A stretch of 64,000 nucleotides of DNA from Microbacterium sp. A20 (GTDB lineage: Bacteria > Actinomycetota > Actinomycetes > Actinomycetales > Microbacteriaceae): the NCBI RefSeq assembly GCF_004794515.1, contig NZ_SSDF01000065.1, forward strand, positions 1 through 64,000. Reading direction: 5' to 3'. Position numbers and translations under genes: made by a program. Below the pieces are notes generated by a model, which had not been told where the DNA came from, did no database searches, and saw nothing but the letters and a program-made list of their open reading frames with translations. Below, piece by piece: positions 38,466 through 46,227 of this stretch (positions are counted from its first letter, which is position 1; every line of letters starts with the position of its first letter).

Positions 38466-38515
38466 CGCATCGTCACGGCACAGCCCGCGCATAGACACGG
38501 TGCTTACGGTCGAAA

Positions 38516-38535
38516 GGTCGACGATCCCGTCGACC
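38516..38535. promoter_or_regulatory. 8-bp-arm palindrome in the leader of the flavin module
   Basis: GGTCGACG, loop ATCC, CGTCGACC: a perfect inverted repeat 24 nt before the FMN-binding lipoprotein ATG and 50 nt after the prs stop. It could be an operator or a hairpin in the leader. Confidence 0.4.
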
Positions 38536-38558
38536 GACACCGCGCCGGGAGGACCAGC

Positions 38559-39032
38559 ATGATCCGCACGACCGTACCGACCTCTGTCCGCAAGGGATCC
38601 GCCATCCTCGGGATCGCGGGCCTGTTCGTCCTCGCCGGGTGCTCCGGCGCCACCGACGCGGATGATTCATCGAACGACGCCGGCAGCACGCCGGATGCCG
38701 GTTCGTCGGAGTCGTCGGGTGGCGACTCCACCGCCACCTACGAAGACGGCACCTACACGGCCGACGGCTCGTACCAGACCCCCGAGACGGTCGAGCAGAT
38801 CTCCGTCACGCTGACCCTCGCCGACGGCGTGGTGACCGATGTCGAGGTCACGGGCGACCCGCAGGCACCCGAGACCGAGCAGTACCAGGGCCAGTTCATC
38901 GACGGCATCGCCGACGAGGTCGAGGGCAAGTCGATCGACGAGCTGAACGTCAGCCGGGTCGCCGGCTCGTCGCTCACCAGCGGCGGGTTCAACGACGCCG
39001 TCGAGTCGATCAAGGAGCAGGCCGCCGCCTAG
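38559..39032 (+). CDS. FMN-binding-domain lipoprotein
   Basis: 157-residue small lipoprotein. Signal with lipobox LAGC (C28), a Ser/Asp/Gly-rich linker to about residue 58, then an FMN_bind domain (residues 60-157). The covalent FMN site is probably T140 in RVAGSSLTSGGFNDAV, the position where ApbE-type transferases attach FMN by phosphoester in RnfG/NqrC-like domains. Located outside the membrane as an electron carrier. The gene for the likely transferase (ApbE) follows after 14 nt and a membrane flavin reductase after that. GGGAGG precedes the ATG. Confidence 0.85.
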   Translation: MIRTTVPTSVRKGSAILGIAGLFVLAGCSGATDADDSSNDAGSTPDAGSSESSGGDSTATYEDGTYTADGSYQTPETVEQISVTLTLADGVVTDVEVTGDPQAPETEQYQGQFIDGIADEVEGKSIDELNVSRVAGSSLTSGGFNDAVESIKEQAAA

Positions 39033-39046
39033 GCGCCTGAGGCCGC

Positions 39047-39928
39047 ATGGCGAGCTGGCGCTTCGAGGCGATCGGAACGCACTGGGAGATCGAGACGACC
39101 GATCCGCTCGCGGACTCCGTGCGTGCGGCGGTCGACGCCGAGATCGAGCGCTTCGACCGGGAGTGGTCCCGGTTCCGCGGCGACTCCGCGGTGACGCGGC
39201 TCGGACGCGAGGGCGGCTCCTTCGCATCACCGGACGCCGCTCCGATGCTCGACGCGTACCGCGAGCTCTCGGCGGCGACGGGCGGCGCCGTGAACCCGCT
39301 CGTCGCGGTCAGTCTCGAAGCCCTCGGGTACGACGCGGGCTATTCGCTCGTCGGCGGTGATCCGGTGCGCGCTCCGGACGCCTGGCAGGAGCAGGTGTCG
39401 TGGACGACCGCCGAGGTCACGGCATCCGTCCCGGCGCTCCTCGACGTCGGCGCGCTCGGCAAGGGGCGACTCGTCGATCTCGTGATGAGAGCGCTCGCGG
39501 ACGTGCCGGGCGATGTGGTGGTCGATGCGGGCGGCGACATCCGGGTGCGTGGTGCGGCCGTGCGCATCGGGCTCGAGCATCCGTACGACGCCACGAAGGC
39601 GATCGGGGTCGTCGAGGTGCGCGACCAGGCACTGTGTGCCTCCGCCGTGAACCGGCGGGCGTGGGGGAACGGACTGCACCACGTACTCGACGCCCGCACG
39701 GGGCTTCCGGTGCGCGCGTGGGCGGCGACGTGGGCGCTCGCCCCCGACGCGATGACGGCGGATGCCGTCTCGACCGCGCTATTCTTCGACGGCGGACCGG
39801 AGCTCGCCGACGCCTGGGGCGTGGAATGGGTGCGGATGAGCACCGACGGCCGGGTGCAGCACTCGCCGGGATGCCCTGCGGAACTGTTCCTCACGGAGAC
39901 GAAGACGCGCCCCACAGCAACGAATTAG
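39047..39928 (+). CDS. apbE: FAD:protein FMN transferase (ApbE family)
   Basis: 293 residues. It transfers FMN from FAD to Thr/Ser of target domains. The typical beginning (FEAIGTHWEIETTD; W-SRF-G-S in EWSRFRGDSAVTRLG), Mg/FAD region VDVGALGKGRLVDLVMRAL as LLDVGALGKGRLVDLV, GDVVVDAGGDIRV and HHVLDARTGLPV, and AMTADAVSTALFF are all present. It has no visible signal peptide, although its presumed lipoprotein target is exported, which is odd. It lies between the target and the membrane flavin reductase in one operon. Confidence 0.9.
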   Translation: MASWRFEAIGTHWEIETTDPLADSVRAAVDAEIERFDREWSRFRGDSAVTRLGREGGSFASPDAAPMLDAYRELSAATGGAVNPLVAVSLEALGYDAGYSLVGGDPVRAPDAWQEQVSWTTAEVTASVPALLDVGALGKGRLVDLVMRALADVPGDVVVDAGGDIRVRGAAVRIGLEHPYDATKAIGVVEVRDQALCASAVNRRAWGNGLHHVLDARTGLPVRAWAATWALAPDAMTADAVSTALFFDGGPELADAWGVEWVRMSTDGRVQHSPGCPAELFLTETKTRPTATN

Positions 39929-39934
39929 GGAAGA

Positions 39935-41518
39935 GTGGAGAACGTGATCACCTCATTCGCCGCCGCACGTCAGCGGGTCCTCGCGGTTCTGGGCTCGCTC
40001 TCGATGTATCGCCTCGTGCTGTTCGCGCTGATCGCCCTCGCCGTCATCGCGTTCGTGCTCTCGCTGTTCGGCGTGATCGTCTCGCCCACGCCGCTCGAGA
40101 TGGTGGCGTCGTTCCTGGTGCTCGCGATCGTGATCTCGCTCGTCGACGCCGCAGCCCAGCGCATCCTGCGGCTGCCGTGGCGCATCGAATCCTCCCTCGT
40201 CACGGCGCTGATCCTGCTGTTCGTGCTCCGCCCCGGTCTCGAGCTCGGCGCGCTCCTCGGACTCGCCCTCGCCGGAGCCGTGGCGAGCGTGTCGAAGTAC
40301 CTCATCGCGTGGCGCGGTCGACACATCTTCAACCCGGCGGCGTTCGGTGCGGCGGTCGTCTCGATCCTCGGCGCATTCGGAGCGTTCGAGTGGCTGGGCA
40401 CGTCGTCGTCCTGGTGGGTCGGGACGCCCGTCCTGACGATCCCCGTGCTCGTCCTCGGTCTCGCCGTGCTGTGGCGCACCGAGAAGGTGCGGGTGGTGCT
40501 GATCTTCGTGCTCGTCGCCGTCGTCACCGCGGTCGTGCGCCAGGGCGTGCAGGCCGCGCAGTTCGACATCGACTTCGATGTGCTCACCGCGCTGCAGTTC
40601 GCGGTGCTGCAGTCGCCGTTCCTGTTCCTCGGGGCGTTCATGCTCTCCGAGCCGCTCACGCTTCCGCCGCGTCGCCGCCAGCAGTTCGCGGTGGCCGTCG
40701 TGGTGGGTCTCCTCGCCGGGTGGCCGATCTCGGTCGCCGGCCTGTTCACGCTCGGCCAGGAGCGGGCTCTCCTCATCGGGAACCTGGTGGCCTTCGCGTT
40801 CGCACTGCGGGGGTCGGTGCGACTCGTGCTCGAGCGGCGGGACTTCATCACCCCGACCGCGCAGGAGCTGACCTTCCGGGCCAAGGGCCGGGTCCGATTC
40901 CTCCCGGGGCAGTACCTCGAGCTCGACGTCCCGCATCACCGCCCCGACGCGCGCGGCACCCGGCGGGAGTTCAGCATCGTGTCGGCGCCGGCCGACCTGC
41001 CGACGCTGCGGATCGCGTACAAGAACGGCGACCAGAAGCATCCGTCGAGCTACAAGCGGGCCCTGGCCGCCGCCGAGCCCGGCGCGACGTTCGCGGTCAC
41101 GGGAACCTGGGGCGATTTCATCCTGCCGCGCGGCGACCATCCGGTGCTGATGGTCGCCGCCGGGATCGGCGTCACGCCGTTCGTCTCCCAGTTGCGTCAG
41201 CTTCAAGCGGCGGGGCAGCAGCGTGACGTGGTGCTCGTGTACGTGGCATCAGAGGCGTCCGAGCTCGCCTTCCGCGATGAGCTCGCCGCGACGGGCGTGC
41301 GCACGGTCGTGTTCACCCGCGACGAGCCGCTCGACCTGCCCGCGCACTGGTCCTGGGCGCGGGGCGCACGACTGGATGCCGAGACCCTCGAGCGCACGGT
41401 GCCCGATCTCGCCGCCCGCCATGCGTTCATCTCCGGGCCGCCGCGCCTGATCGCCGACCTCGCCCCCGCGCTGCAGAAGGCCCGCGCCCTCACGACCGAC
41501 GCCTTCGCCGGCTACTGA
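39935..41518 (+). CDS. Fusion of RnfD/NqrB-like membrane domain and ferredoxin-reductase-like FAD/NAD(P) domain
   Basis: 527 residues. Residues 20-295 contain about nine hydrophobic segments resembling RnfD/NqrB, including SKYLIAWRGRHIFNPAAFGA, the flavin-attachment neighbourhood in that family. Residues ~300-527 form an FNR-like module with FLPGQYLELDVPHHRPD, the FAD motif RREFSIVSAP (R-x-x-S), the NAD(P) glycine loop VAAGIGVTPFVSQLRQL and a C-terminal FISGPPRLI. It should move electrons from NAD(P)H across or into the membrane to the FMN lipoprotein. Start is GTG at 39935; GTG at 39944 is an alternative. Last gene of the operon. Confidence 0.86.
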   Translation: MENVITSFAAARQRVLAVLGSLSMYRLVLFALIALAVIAFVLSLFGVIVSPTPLEMVASFLVLAIVISLVDAAAQRILRLPWRIESSLVTALILLFVLRPGLELGALLGLALAGAVASVSKYLIAWRGRHIFNPAAFGAAVVSILGAFGAFEWLGTSSSWWVGTPVLTIPVLVLGLAVLWRTEKVRVVLIFVLVAVVTAVVRQGVQAAQFDIDFDVLTALQFAVLQSPFLFLGAFMLSEPLTLPPRRRQQFAVAVVVGLLAGWPISVAGLFTLGQERALLIGNLVAFAFALRGSVRLVLERRDFITPTAQELTFRAKGRVRFLPGQYLELDVPHHRPDARGTRREFSIVSAPADLPTLRIAYKNGDQKHPSSYKRALAAAEPGATFAVTGTWGDFILPRGDHPVLMVAAGIGVTPFVSQLRQLQAAGQQRDVVLVYVASEASELAFRDELAATGVRTVVFTRDEPLDLPAHWSWARGARLDAETLERTVPDLAARHAFISGPPRLIADLAPALQKARALTTDAFAGY

Positions 41519-41520
41519 TC

Positions 41521-41625
41521 CATCCCGTCCCACCCCATCCGTCCCACCCCACCCGTACCTCCCGTCCGTCCCGCCCGTCCCGTCCCGTCCGTCCCGTCCC
41601 GTCCCGTCCGTCCGTCCCCGCCCGT
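41521..41625. repeat. Low-complexity CCGTC/CCCGT polypyrimidine tract
   Basis: About 105 nt right after the oxidoreductase stop made of irregular CCCGTC, CCGTC and CCCAC units with almost no A. In the transcript it is C-rich and G-poor with little structure, the composition favoured by Rho at rut sites. It could also be plain slippage-generated microsatellite. Confidence 0.75.
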
Positions 41626-41630
41626 AGGTA

Positions 41631-41712
41631 CACCTGTCGGGAGTACGCACGGATGTCGGACGAATCGCCGCGAGATGCCCCGACATCTGTGCATCCTCCC
41701 GACGAGTGTGCG
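41631..41712. repeat. 82-bp flanking repeat, left copy, with nested dyad symmetry
   Basis: Gapless counterpart of 42667-42748 (64 of 82 bases identical by my count). Outer arms GTCGGGAG / CTCCCGAC and inner arms CGGATGTCGG / CCGACATCTG can form a nested hairpin. Ends about 97 nt before the start of the nuclease gene. Confidence 0.8.
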
Positions 41713-41808
41713 GCGCATCCCCTTCTGCACATCCCGGATTCGCCTCGGATCGCCCCACAACGGCGGCATCCAGCTCGCTCAGTCCGTTGGGAGCATCAGG
41801 ATCGGTGG

Positions 41809-42642
41809 ATGCTCAGCGCTCAATCCGCGACCGACCGGCACGGCGGTGTCGTGCGGGGAACCCTGCTCGAGAAGTACGGAATCACTCGTCGGATGCGGGC
41901 GGATGCTGTTCGCGCCGACACCTTGATCCGCGTGAGAGCGGGCGTGTTCGCCGACCCGAATGCGGATACGAGCCTCGTGGAGGCAGCGGCGCACGGCGGG
42001 GCCCTCACCTGCGCCCACGCGTTGCGCCTGCACGGCGTCTGGGTGCTCAACCCCGGCGGCCCCGTTCACGTCTGGCTCGGCGCGAAGGGCCGCGTTCATC
42101 ACGAGAAGTGTGAGTGCGTCGCGCACTATGACGCGGGTCACGCCGGTGTCGGACTCGCCCCGTTGGAGGAGGTGCTGATCCACGTCTACCGCTGTGCCGG
42201 AGACGAGGCGTTCTTCGCCGCTCTGGAGTCCGCACTGGTGCAGCAGAAGATCAGCGGTGCGGCACTGCGCCGGATTCGCCGTCGACTACCGGCCCGCGCG
42301 CACTGGCTCGTGGACCTCGCGCGATCGGATGCCGACAGCGGTCTCGAATCGCTCCTGCGGTTGCGTCTGCACCTGCACGGCATCAGCTTGGACTGCCAGG
42401 TGACCATCCCGACCGTCGGGCGAGTGGATTTCGTGCTCGATGGGCGCCTGATCCTCGAGGCCGACGGGAAAGGCAACCATGATGTCCCCGCGCATCGCCA
42501 CCGTGATCTCGTGAGGGATGCCGCGGCGTCGGCTCTCGGCTACGAGACGCTGAGGTTCGACTACGCGCAGATCGTCCACGCCTGGCCTACGGTCGAGGCC
42601 GCCGTGCTCGCCGCCATCACCCGCCTGCGTGCGCGCAGCTGA
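41809..42642 (+). CDS. DUF559-type (Vsr-like) nuclease-domain protein with AbiEi-like N terminus
   Basis: 277 residues from ATG at 41809, with AGGA about 9 nt upstream; the frame is open further upstream but runs through the left repeat. The N-terminal ~60 residues (GGVVRGTLLEKYGITRRMRA) look like the winged-helix start of AbiEi-type proteins. The C-terminal ~90 residues resemble DUF559, a PD-(D/E)xK/Vsr-like nuclease: E180, D207 in VGRVDFVLDG, and E217-x-D219-x-K221 in LILEADGKG. It lies alone between two convergent genes and is bracketed by 82-bp direct repeats. Function (defence, repair, mobility) is unknown; no partner toxin is adjacent. Confidence 0.75.
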   Translation: MLSAQSATDRHGGVVRGTLLEKYGITRRMRADAVRADTLIRVRAGVFADPNADTSLVEAAAHGGALTCAHALRLHGVWVLNPGGPVHVWLGAKGRVHHEKCECVAHYDAGHAGVGLAPLEEVLIHVYRCAGDEAFFAALESALVQQKISGAALRRIRRRLPARAHWLVDLARSDADSGLESLLRLRLHLHGISLDCQVTIPTVGRVDFVLDGRLILEADGKGNHDVPAHRHRDLVRDAAASALGYETLRFDYAQIVHAWPTVEAAVLAAITRLRARS

Positions 42643-42666
42643 CGCCTTCGGTAACCCCTGCCTGTA

Positions 42667-42748
42667 CGGATGTCGGGAGATCGGACGGATATCGGACGAC
42701 TCGCCGCGGTATCTTCCGACATCCGTGCTTTCTCCCGACATGTGTGCG
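42667..42748. repeat. 82-bp flanking repeat, right copy, with nested dyad symmetry
   Basis: Second copy in the same orientation. Outer arms ATGTCGGGAGA / TCTCCCGACAT are a perfect 11-bp inverted repeat; inner arms GGATATCGGA / TCCGACATCC pair with one mismatch. It lies between the nuclease stop (42642) and the histidine kinase stop (42806). Confidence 0.82.
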
Positions 42749-42805
42749 ACCAGGAGCGCGGGGATCGCAGGACGCCGCGGGTTACGCGAGTGGAGGGGAT
42801 CCGGC

Positions 42806-44338
42806 TCACGCCTCGGGCGCGACATCTCCGGCGGCCGCGGGGGTGACCGGGATGCGTACCGTGAAGGTGGTGTCGCCGGGCTCGCTGGCCACCGAGATGA
42901 CGCCGTGGTGGCCCTCGACGATGGCCTTGACGATCGCGAGGCCCAGTCCGGTTCCCCCGGTCTGACGGGCCCGGGAGCTGTCGCCGCGGGCGAAGCGTGC
43001 GAAGAGCTCGTCTCGGATGGCGGGGTCGATGCCGGGGCCGTCGTCGTGTACGCGCAGCACGGCATCGTCGCCCTCCCTCGCGACGCTCAGCGTGATCGTG
43101 GTGCCGGCCGGCGTGTGCGTGCGGGCGTTCGCGAGGAGGTTCGCGACGACCTGGTGCATCCGCCCGGCATCGCCGACGACCGTCACCGGCTCGTCTGGCA
43201 CCTCGATGCTCCAGTGGTGGTCGGCCGCCGTCGGGCGGGCATCCGAGAGACCTTCCAGCGCGAGCTGGGCGAGGTCCACCGTGCCGTAGACCAGCTCCTG
43301 ACCCTCGTCGAGCCGCGCGAGCAGCAGCAGGTCCTCGACGAGGCGGGTCATCCGCAGGGACTGCGCCTGGATGCGCTCGAGCGACGAGGTCGTGCTCTCG
43401 ATGACCTCGGGGCCCTGCTCCGCGGCCGGATGCCGATGCAGTGCGCGCAGCGACAGCTCCGAGTAGCCGCGGATGGAGGCGAGCGGCGTGCGCAGTTCAT
43501 GACTGGCGTCGGCGACGAACCGTCGCATCCGCTCCTCGTTCTTCTGCCGCGAGGCGAGCGACGTGTTCACGTGATCGAGCAGCTTGTTCAGCGACGCACC
43601 GACGAGACCGGTCTCGGTGCGCGGATCGGCTTCGGATGCCGGCACGCGCTCGGTGATGGTCACCTCGCCCCGATCCAGCTGCTGGTTCGCGACCCTGGTC
43701 GCCGTGAGCGCGACGGCCCGCAGCGGGCGCAGGCTCACCCGGATGGTGATCGCGGTGGTCAGCGCCAACAGGATCAGACCGCCGATGGTGGCGAGGGCGA
43801 TCACGGTGAGCAGCTGCGTGAGCTGGCTCTGGATCTCGTCGCGGGGGAGCCCGGTGATCACGACGACGCCGTTGGTCGCGGGCAGGGCCATGATCCGGTA
43901 GGAGCCGAGGTCGGTGAGGGACACGGTGGCGACCGACGTGCCCTTCAGGGACAGTGCGATCTCCGCCAGCTGCGTGCTGCTGAGTGGCTCCAGGGATCCG
44001 GTGAGTTCCTCTCCCGACGAGTTCTTCGCGACCACCCCGCTGAAGCCGGTGACAGGGCTCGAGACCACGAACACGAGTCCGGCCGGCGGTGACGCCGTGG
44101 GGCCGGAGAGGACGTTCTGCGCCGTGGCAGAAGATGGTGCGAAGGCTCCGGTCCGATCCGCCAACTGGTGCGCGTAGGTGCTCAGCTTCTGGTCGAGCTG
44201 GTCCTCCATGGTCTTGCCCAGCGTGGCGCTGGTGATGACGGCGACGATGATGAGGATCAGCGACACGAACCCGATCACGGCGGTCATCAGCCGTGTCTGC
44301 AGGCTCATCGGCCGCCTCATCATCGTCGCTGAGCTCAC
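42806..44338 (-). CDS. Membrane sensor histidine kinase
   Basis: 510 residues from GTG at 44338. Membrane segments at ~19-40 and ~175-198 enclose an extracytoplasmic sensor of about 130 residues. HAMP follows (RPLRAVALTATRVANQQL), then HisKA with phospho-acceptor H280 in FVADASHELRTPLASIRGYS, and a HATPase with N box VANLLANARTHTPAGTT and G boxes DDGPGID and GGTGLGLAIVKAIV. The start overlaps the response-regulator stop (GTGA). Signal unknown. Confidence 0.92.
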   Translation of the reverse strand: MSSATMMRRPMSLQTRLMTAVIGFVSLILIIVAVITSATLGKTMEDQLDQKLSTYAHQLADRTGAFAPSSATAQNVLSGPTASPPAGLVFVVSSPVTGFSGVVAKNSSGEELTGSLEPLSSTQLAEIALSLKGTSVATVSLTDLGSYRIMALPATNGVVVITGLPRDEIQSQLTQLLTVIALATIGGLILLALTTAITIRVSLRPLRAVALTATRVANQQLDRGEVTITERVPASEADPRTETGLVGASLNKLLDHVNTSLASRQKNEERMRRFVADASHELRTPLASIRGYSELSLRALHRHPAAEQGPEVIESTTSSLERIQAQSLRMTRLVEDLLLLARLDEGQELVYGTVDLAQLALEGLSDARPTAADHHWSIEVPDEPVTVVGDAGRMHQVVANLLANARTHTPAGTTITLSVAREGDDAVLRVHDDGPGIDPAIRDELFARFARGDSSRARQTGGTGLGLAIVKAIVEGHHGVISVASEPGDTTFTVRIPVTPAAAGDVAPEA

Positions 44339-45063
44339 TGCGGAGCCTTGATCATGTAGCCGACGCCGCGGACGGTGTGCAGCAGCGGCGTGCGGCCGGC
44401 GTCGATCTTCTTGCGCAGGTACGAGATGTACAGCTCGACCACCGACGACTTGCCGCCGAAGTCGTAGCTCCAGACCCGGTCGAGGATCTGCGCCTTCGAC
44501 AGCACGCGCCGTTCGTTGCGCATGAGGTAGCGGAGCAACTCGAACTCGGTCGCGGTGAGCTCGATCTCGGTGCCGTCGCGCACGACCTCGTGGCTGTCCT
44601 CGTTGAGCGTGAGGTCCGCGACACGCAGGATCGACTGTCCGTCGTCGGTGGTCGCGTGGCCGGTGCGGCGGATGATCGCGCGCAGCCGTGCGATGACCTC
44701 CTCCAGGCTGAACGGCTTGGTGACGTAGTCGTCGCCGCCCGCGGTGAGGCCGGCCACGCGGTCGCCCACGGCATCCTTGGCGGTCAGGAACAGCACCGGA
44801 ACGAGGTTCCCCGACTCGCGCAGCCGCTTCAACACGGACATGCCGTCCAGGTCGGGCATCATGATGTCGAGCACGAGCGCGTCGGGTTCGAAATCGCGCG
44901 CGACCTGGAGCGCTTCCAGACCGGAGGATGCCGTGCGCACCTCCCAGCCCTCCATGCGCAGGGCCATCGCGAGCAGGTCGGTCAGCATCTGCTCGTCGTC
45001 GACGGCGAGGATGCGCAGGGGGGTGCCGTCGGGGCGGCGCAGTTCGGGCAGGTCGCTGGTCAT
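44335..45063 (-). CDS. OmpR-family response regulator
   Basis: 242 residues. Receiver with acidic pair D22-D23 (AVDDEQ), phospho-acceptor D66 (LVLDIMMPDLDG), switch Thr and K in FLTAKDAVGD and VTKPFSLEEV. A C-terminal winged helix with ELTATEFELLRYLMRNERRV and the recognition region ending VVELYISYLRKKIDAGRTPL. Upstream of the gene three phased CTATG(T/G) repeats suggest autoregulation. Co-transcribed with the kinase gene. Confidence 0.93.
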   Translation of the reverse strand: MTSDLPELRRPDGTPLRILAVDDEQMLTDLLAMALRMEGWEVRTASSGLEALQVARDFEPDALVLDIMMPDLDGMSVLKRLRESGNLVPVLFLTAKDAVGDRVAGLTAGGDDYVTKPFSLEEVIARLRAIIRRTGHATTDDGQSILRVADLTLNEDSHEVVRDGTEIELTATEFELLRYLMRNERRVLSKAQILDRVWSYDFGGKSSVVELYISYLRKKIDAGRTPLLHTVRGVGYMIKAPQ

Positions 45064-45069
45064 GTCCCT

Positions 45070-45113
45070 ATTCTGCGGAATCTCCTATGTGATTTCTATG
45101 GAGATCGCTATGT
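45070..45113 (-). promoter_or_regulatory. Phased direct repeats and -10 upstream of the two-component operon
   Basis: On the plus strand CTATGT 45085-45090, CTATGG 45096-45101 and CTATGT 45108-45113 are spaced 11 and 12 bp, i.e. on one helix face, as for OmpR/PhoB-type tandem binding. Reading leftward, CAGAAT (45075-45070) could be the -10, placing the transcript start very close to the ATG at 45063. Confidence 0.5.
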
Positions 45114-45138
45114 GTTGTCTGGGAGGGCCCGGGCGCGG

Positions 45139-46104
45139 TCACACCAGCCGTTCGTCGGGGAGGGCGAGGAAGTCGATGCCGGCTTGCAGGGCGAGCCGGT
45201 CCGACAGCTCGCCGATCTCGCCGGGAAGGTGCCCCGCGGCGCGGACGCTCAGGCGACGCGGCCCTGTCAGCGCGTGATAGACGGCGAACTGGCCCCGGGG
45301 ATCGACGGCCGGATCCTGCACCGCCGCGGTCACGTGCACGGGAATCCGGAGCCTCCGTGCCGCGATCGCCGCGTCGAAGTAGTCGAGCACCGGCCGCACC
45401 TCGGGGTGCCGCTGCAGATGCTGACGCACGGCCTCCCCGCTTCCCGTGCACCGGCGCGTGAGCCGCACCTCGTGGTCGCCGAAGCTCGGTACGTCCAGCA
45501 CGGCGCGGCGGAAGCGTGCATCCCAGGGGAGTGCGAGCGCGCCGATGCCGCCGCCGAAGCTCCCGCCGCTGAAGTCGAGGGCACCCGCCACCGCGGGCGC
45601 CACCTCGCGCAGGACGGTGGCTGCGCGCCAGATGTCGGCCGCGCTGAAGCGGTGCGAGTAGGTGTCGCGGTGGCCGATCCCGGCGAGGACGTGCTCGTCC
45701 GGGAGGGCGGGGAAGCGGCTCGGAGTACCGACGTGCGTGCCGGGTGCGACCGGGAAGATCGCGGCGGTGTCGCCGGGCACCCGGTCGAGGTCGGGCGCGG
45801 TGCGGCCGCCGTAGCCGTGTCCGACGACCAGCCCACGAGGCGCATTCCCGAGCGTGTGCGGCAGCATGACGTATGCCGCGGCGGCCTCGTCGGCCGAGGA
45901 GCGGAAGCGGATCTCCGAGATCCGGTGCGTCTCGGTGGGAGCGAGCTCGCGGGTGAGCTCCCACGCCACGGGACCCGTGCCGAACTCCTGGAAGGTCGCG
46001 CGCCAGAAGTCGTCGAAGTCGTCCGGCTCGTGGGGTGGCGTGGGCCGGTTCAGCAGCGCGCTCAGCGAGTACTCGGTCAGCTCGACGGGAGGATCCTGGG
46101 GCAC
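45139..46104 (-). CDS. Acetyl xylan esterase / cephalosporin-C deacetylase family (AXE1)
   Basis: 321-residue alpha/beta hydrolase from GTG at 46104 (AAGGA 8 nt upstream). Nucleophile S182 in GGSFGGG, oxyanion region VVGHGYGGR near 94-101 and a C-terminal His in RAAGHLPGEIGEL fit the AXE1/Cah family, which removes acetyl groups from sugars. No signal peptide, so it probably acts on imported acetylated oligosaccharides, as Bacillus Cah does. Divergent from the large exported protein gene. Confidence 0.85.
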   Translation of the reverse strand: MPQDPPVELTEYSLSALLNRPTPPHEPDDFDDFWRATFQEFGTGPVAWELTRELAPTETHRISEIRFRSSADEAAAAYVMLPHTLGNAPRGLVVGHGYGGRTAPDLDRVPGDTAAIFPVAPGTHVGTPSRFPALPDEHVLAGIGHRDTYSHRFSAADIWRAATVLREVAPAVAGALDFSGGSFGGGIGALALPWDARFRRAVLDVPSFGDHEVRLTRRCTGSGEAVRQHLQRHPEVRPVLDYFDAAIAARRLRIPVHVTAAVQDPAVDPRGQFAVYHALTGPRRLSVRAAGHLPGEIGELSDRLALQAGIDFLALPDERLV

Positions 46105-46191
46105 CGCATGTGTCCTTTCGGGTGGTTCTGCCTGCTCGACGTTACCGGCGTGGCGCGACGAGGCGGCGCCGCGGCCCGTGAAGCCGACGCA

Positions 46192-46220
46192 TTGACATGA
46201 TCGCATACGGATTGCAGTAT
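46192..46220 (+). promoter_or_regulatory. Promoter of the large exported protein gene, with shared cluster motif
   Basis: TTGACA (46192-46197), 17 nt, CAGTAT (46215-46220); ATG at 46228 lies 7 nt further, suggesting a leaderless transcript. TCGCATACGGATTG (46201-46214) in the spacer matches TCGCATCCGCATTG at 52485-52498 in the ABC-transporter promoter region at the same register. Confidence 0.55.
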
Positions 46221-46227
46221 GTGCATC

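Noticed and set aside
41521-41625. CRISPR-like repetition
   Set aside because: Units are short, irregular and unspaced; no spacers and no cas genes.
41631-42748. Insertion sequence or REP/RAYT element
   Set aside because: No DDE or HUH transposase motif in the gene, the repeats are direct not terminal inverted, and no target duplication was visible; kept only as a candidate cassette.
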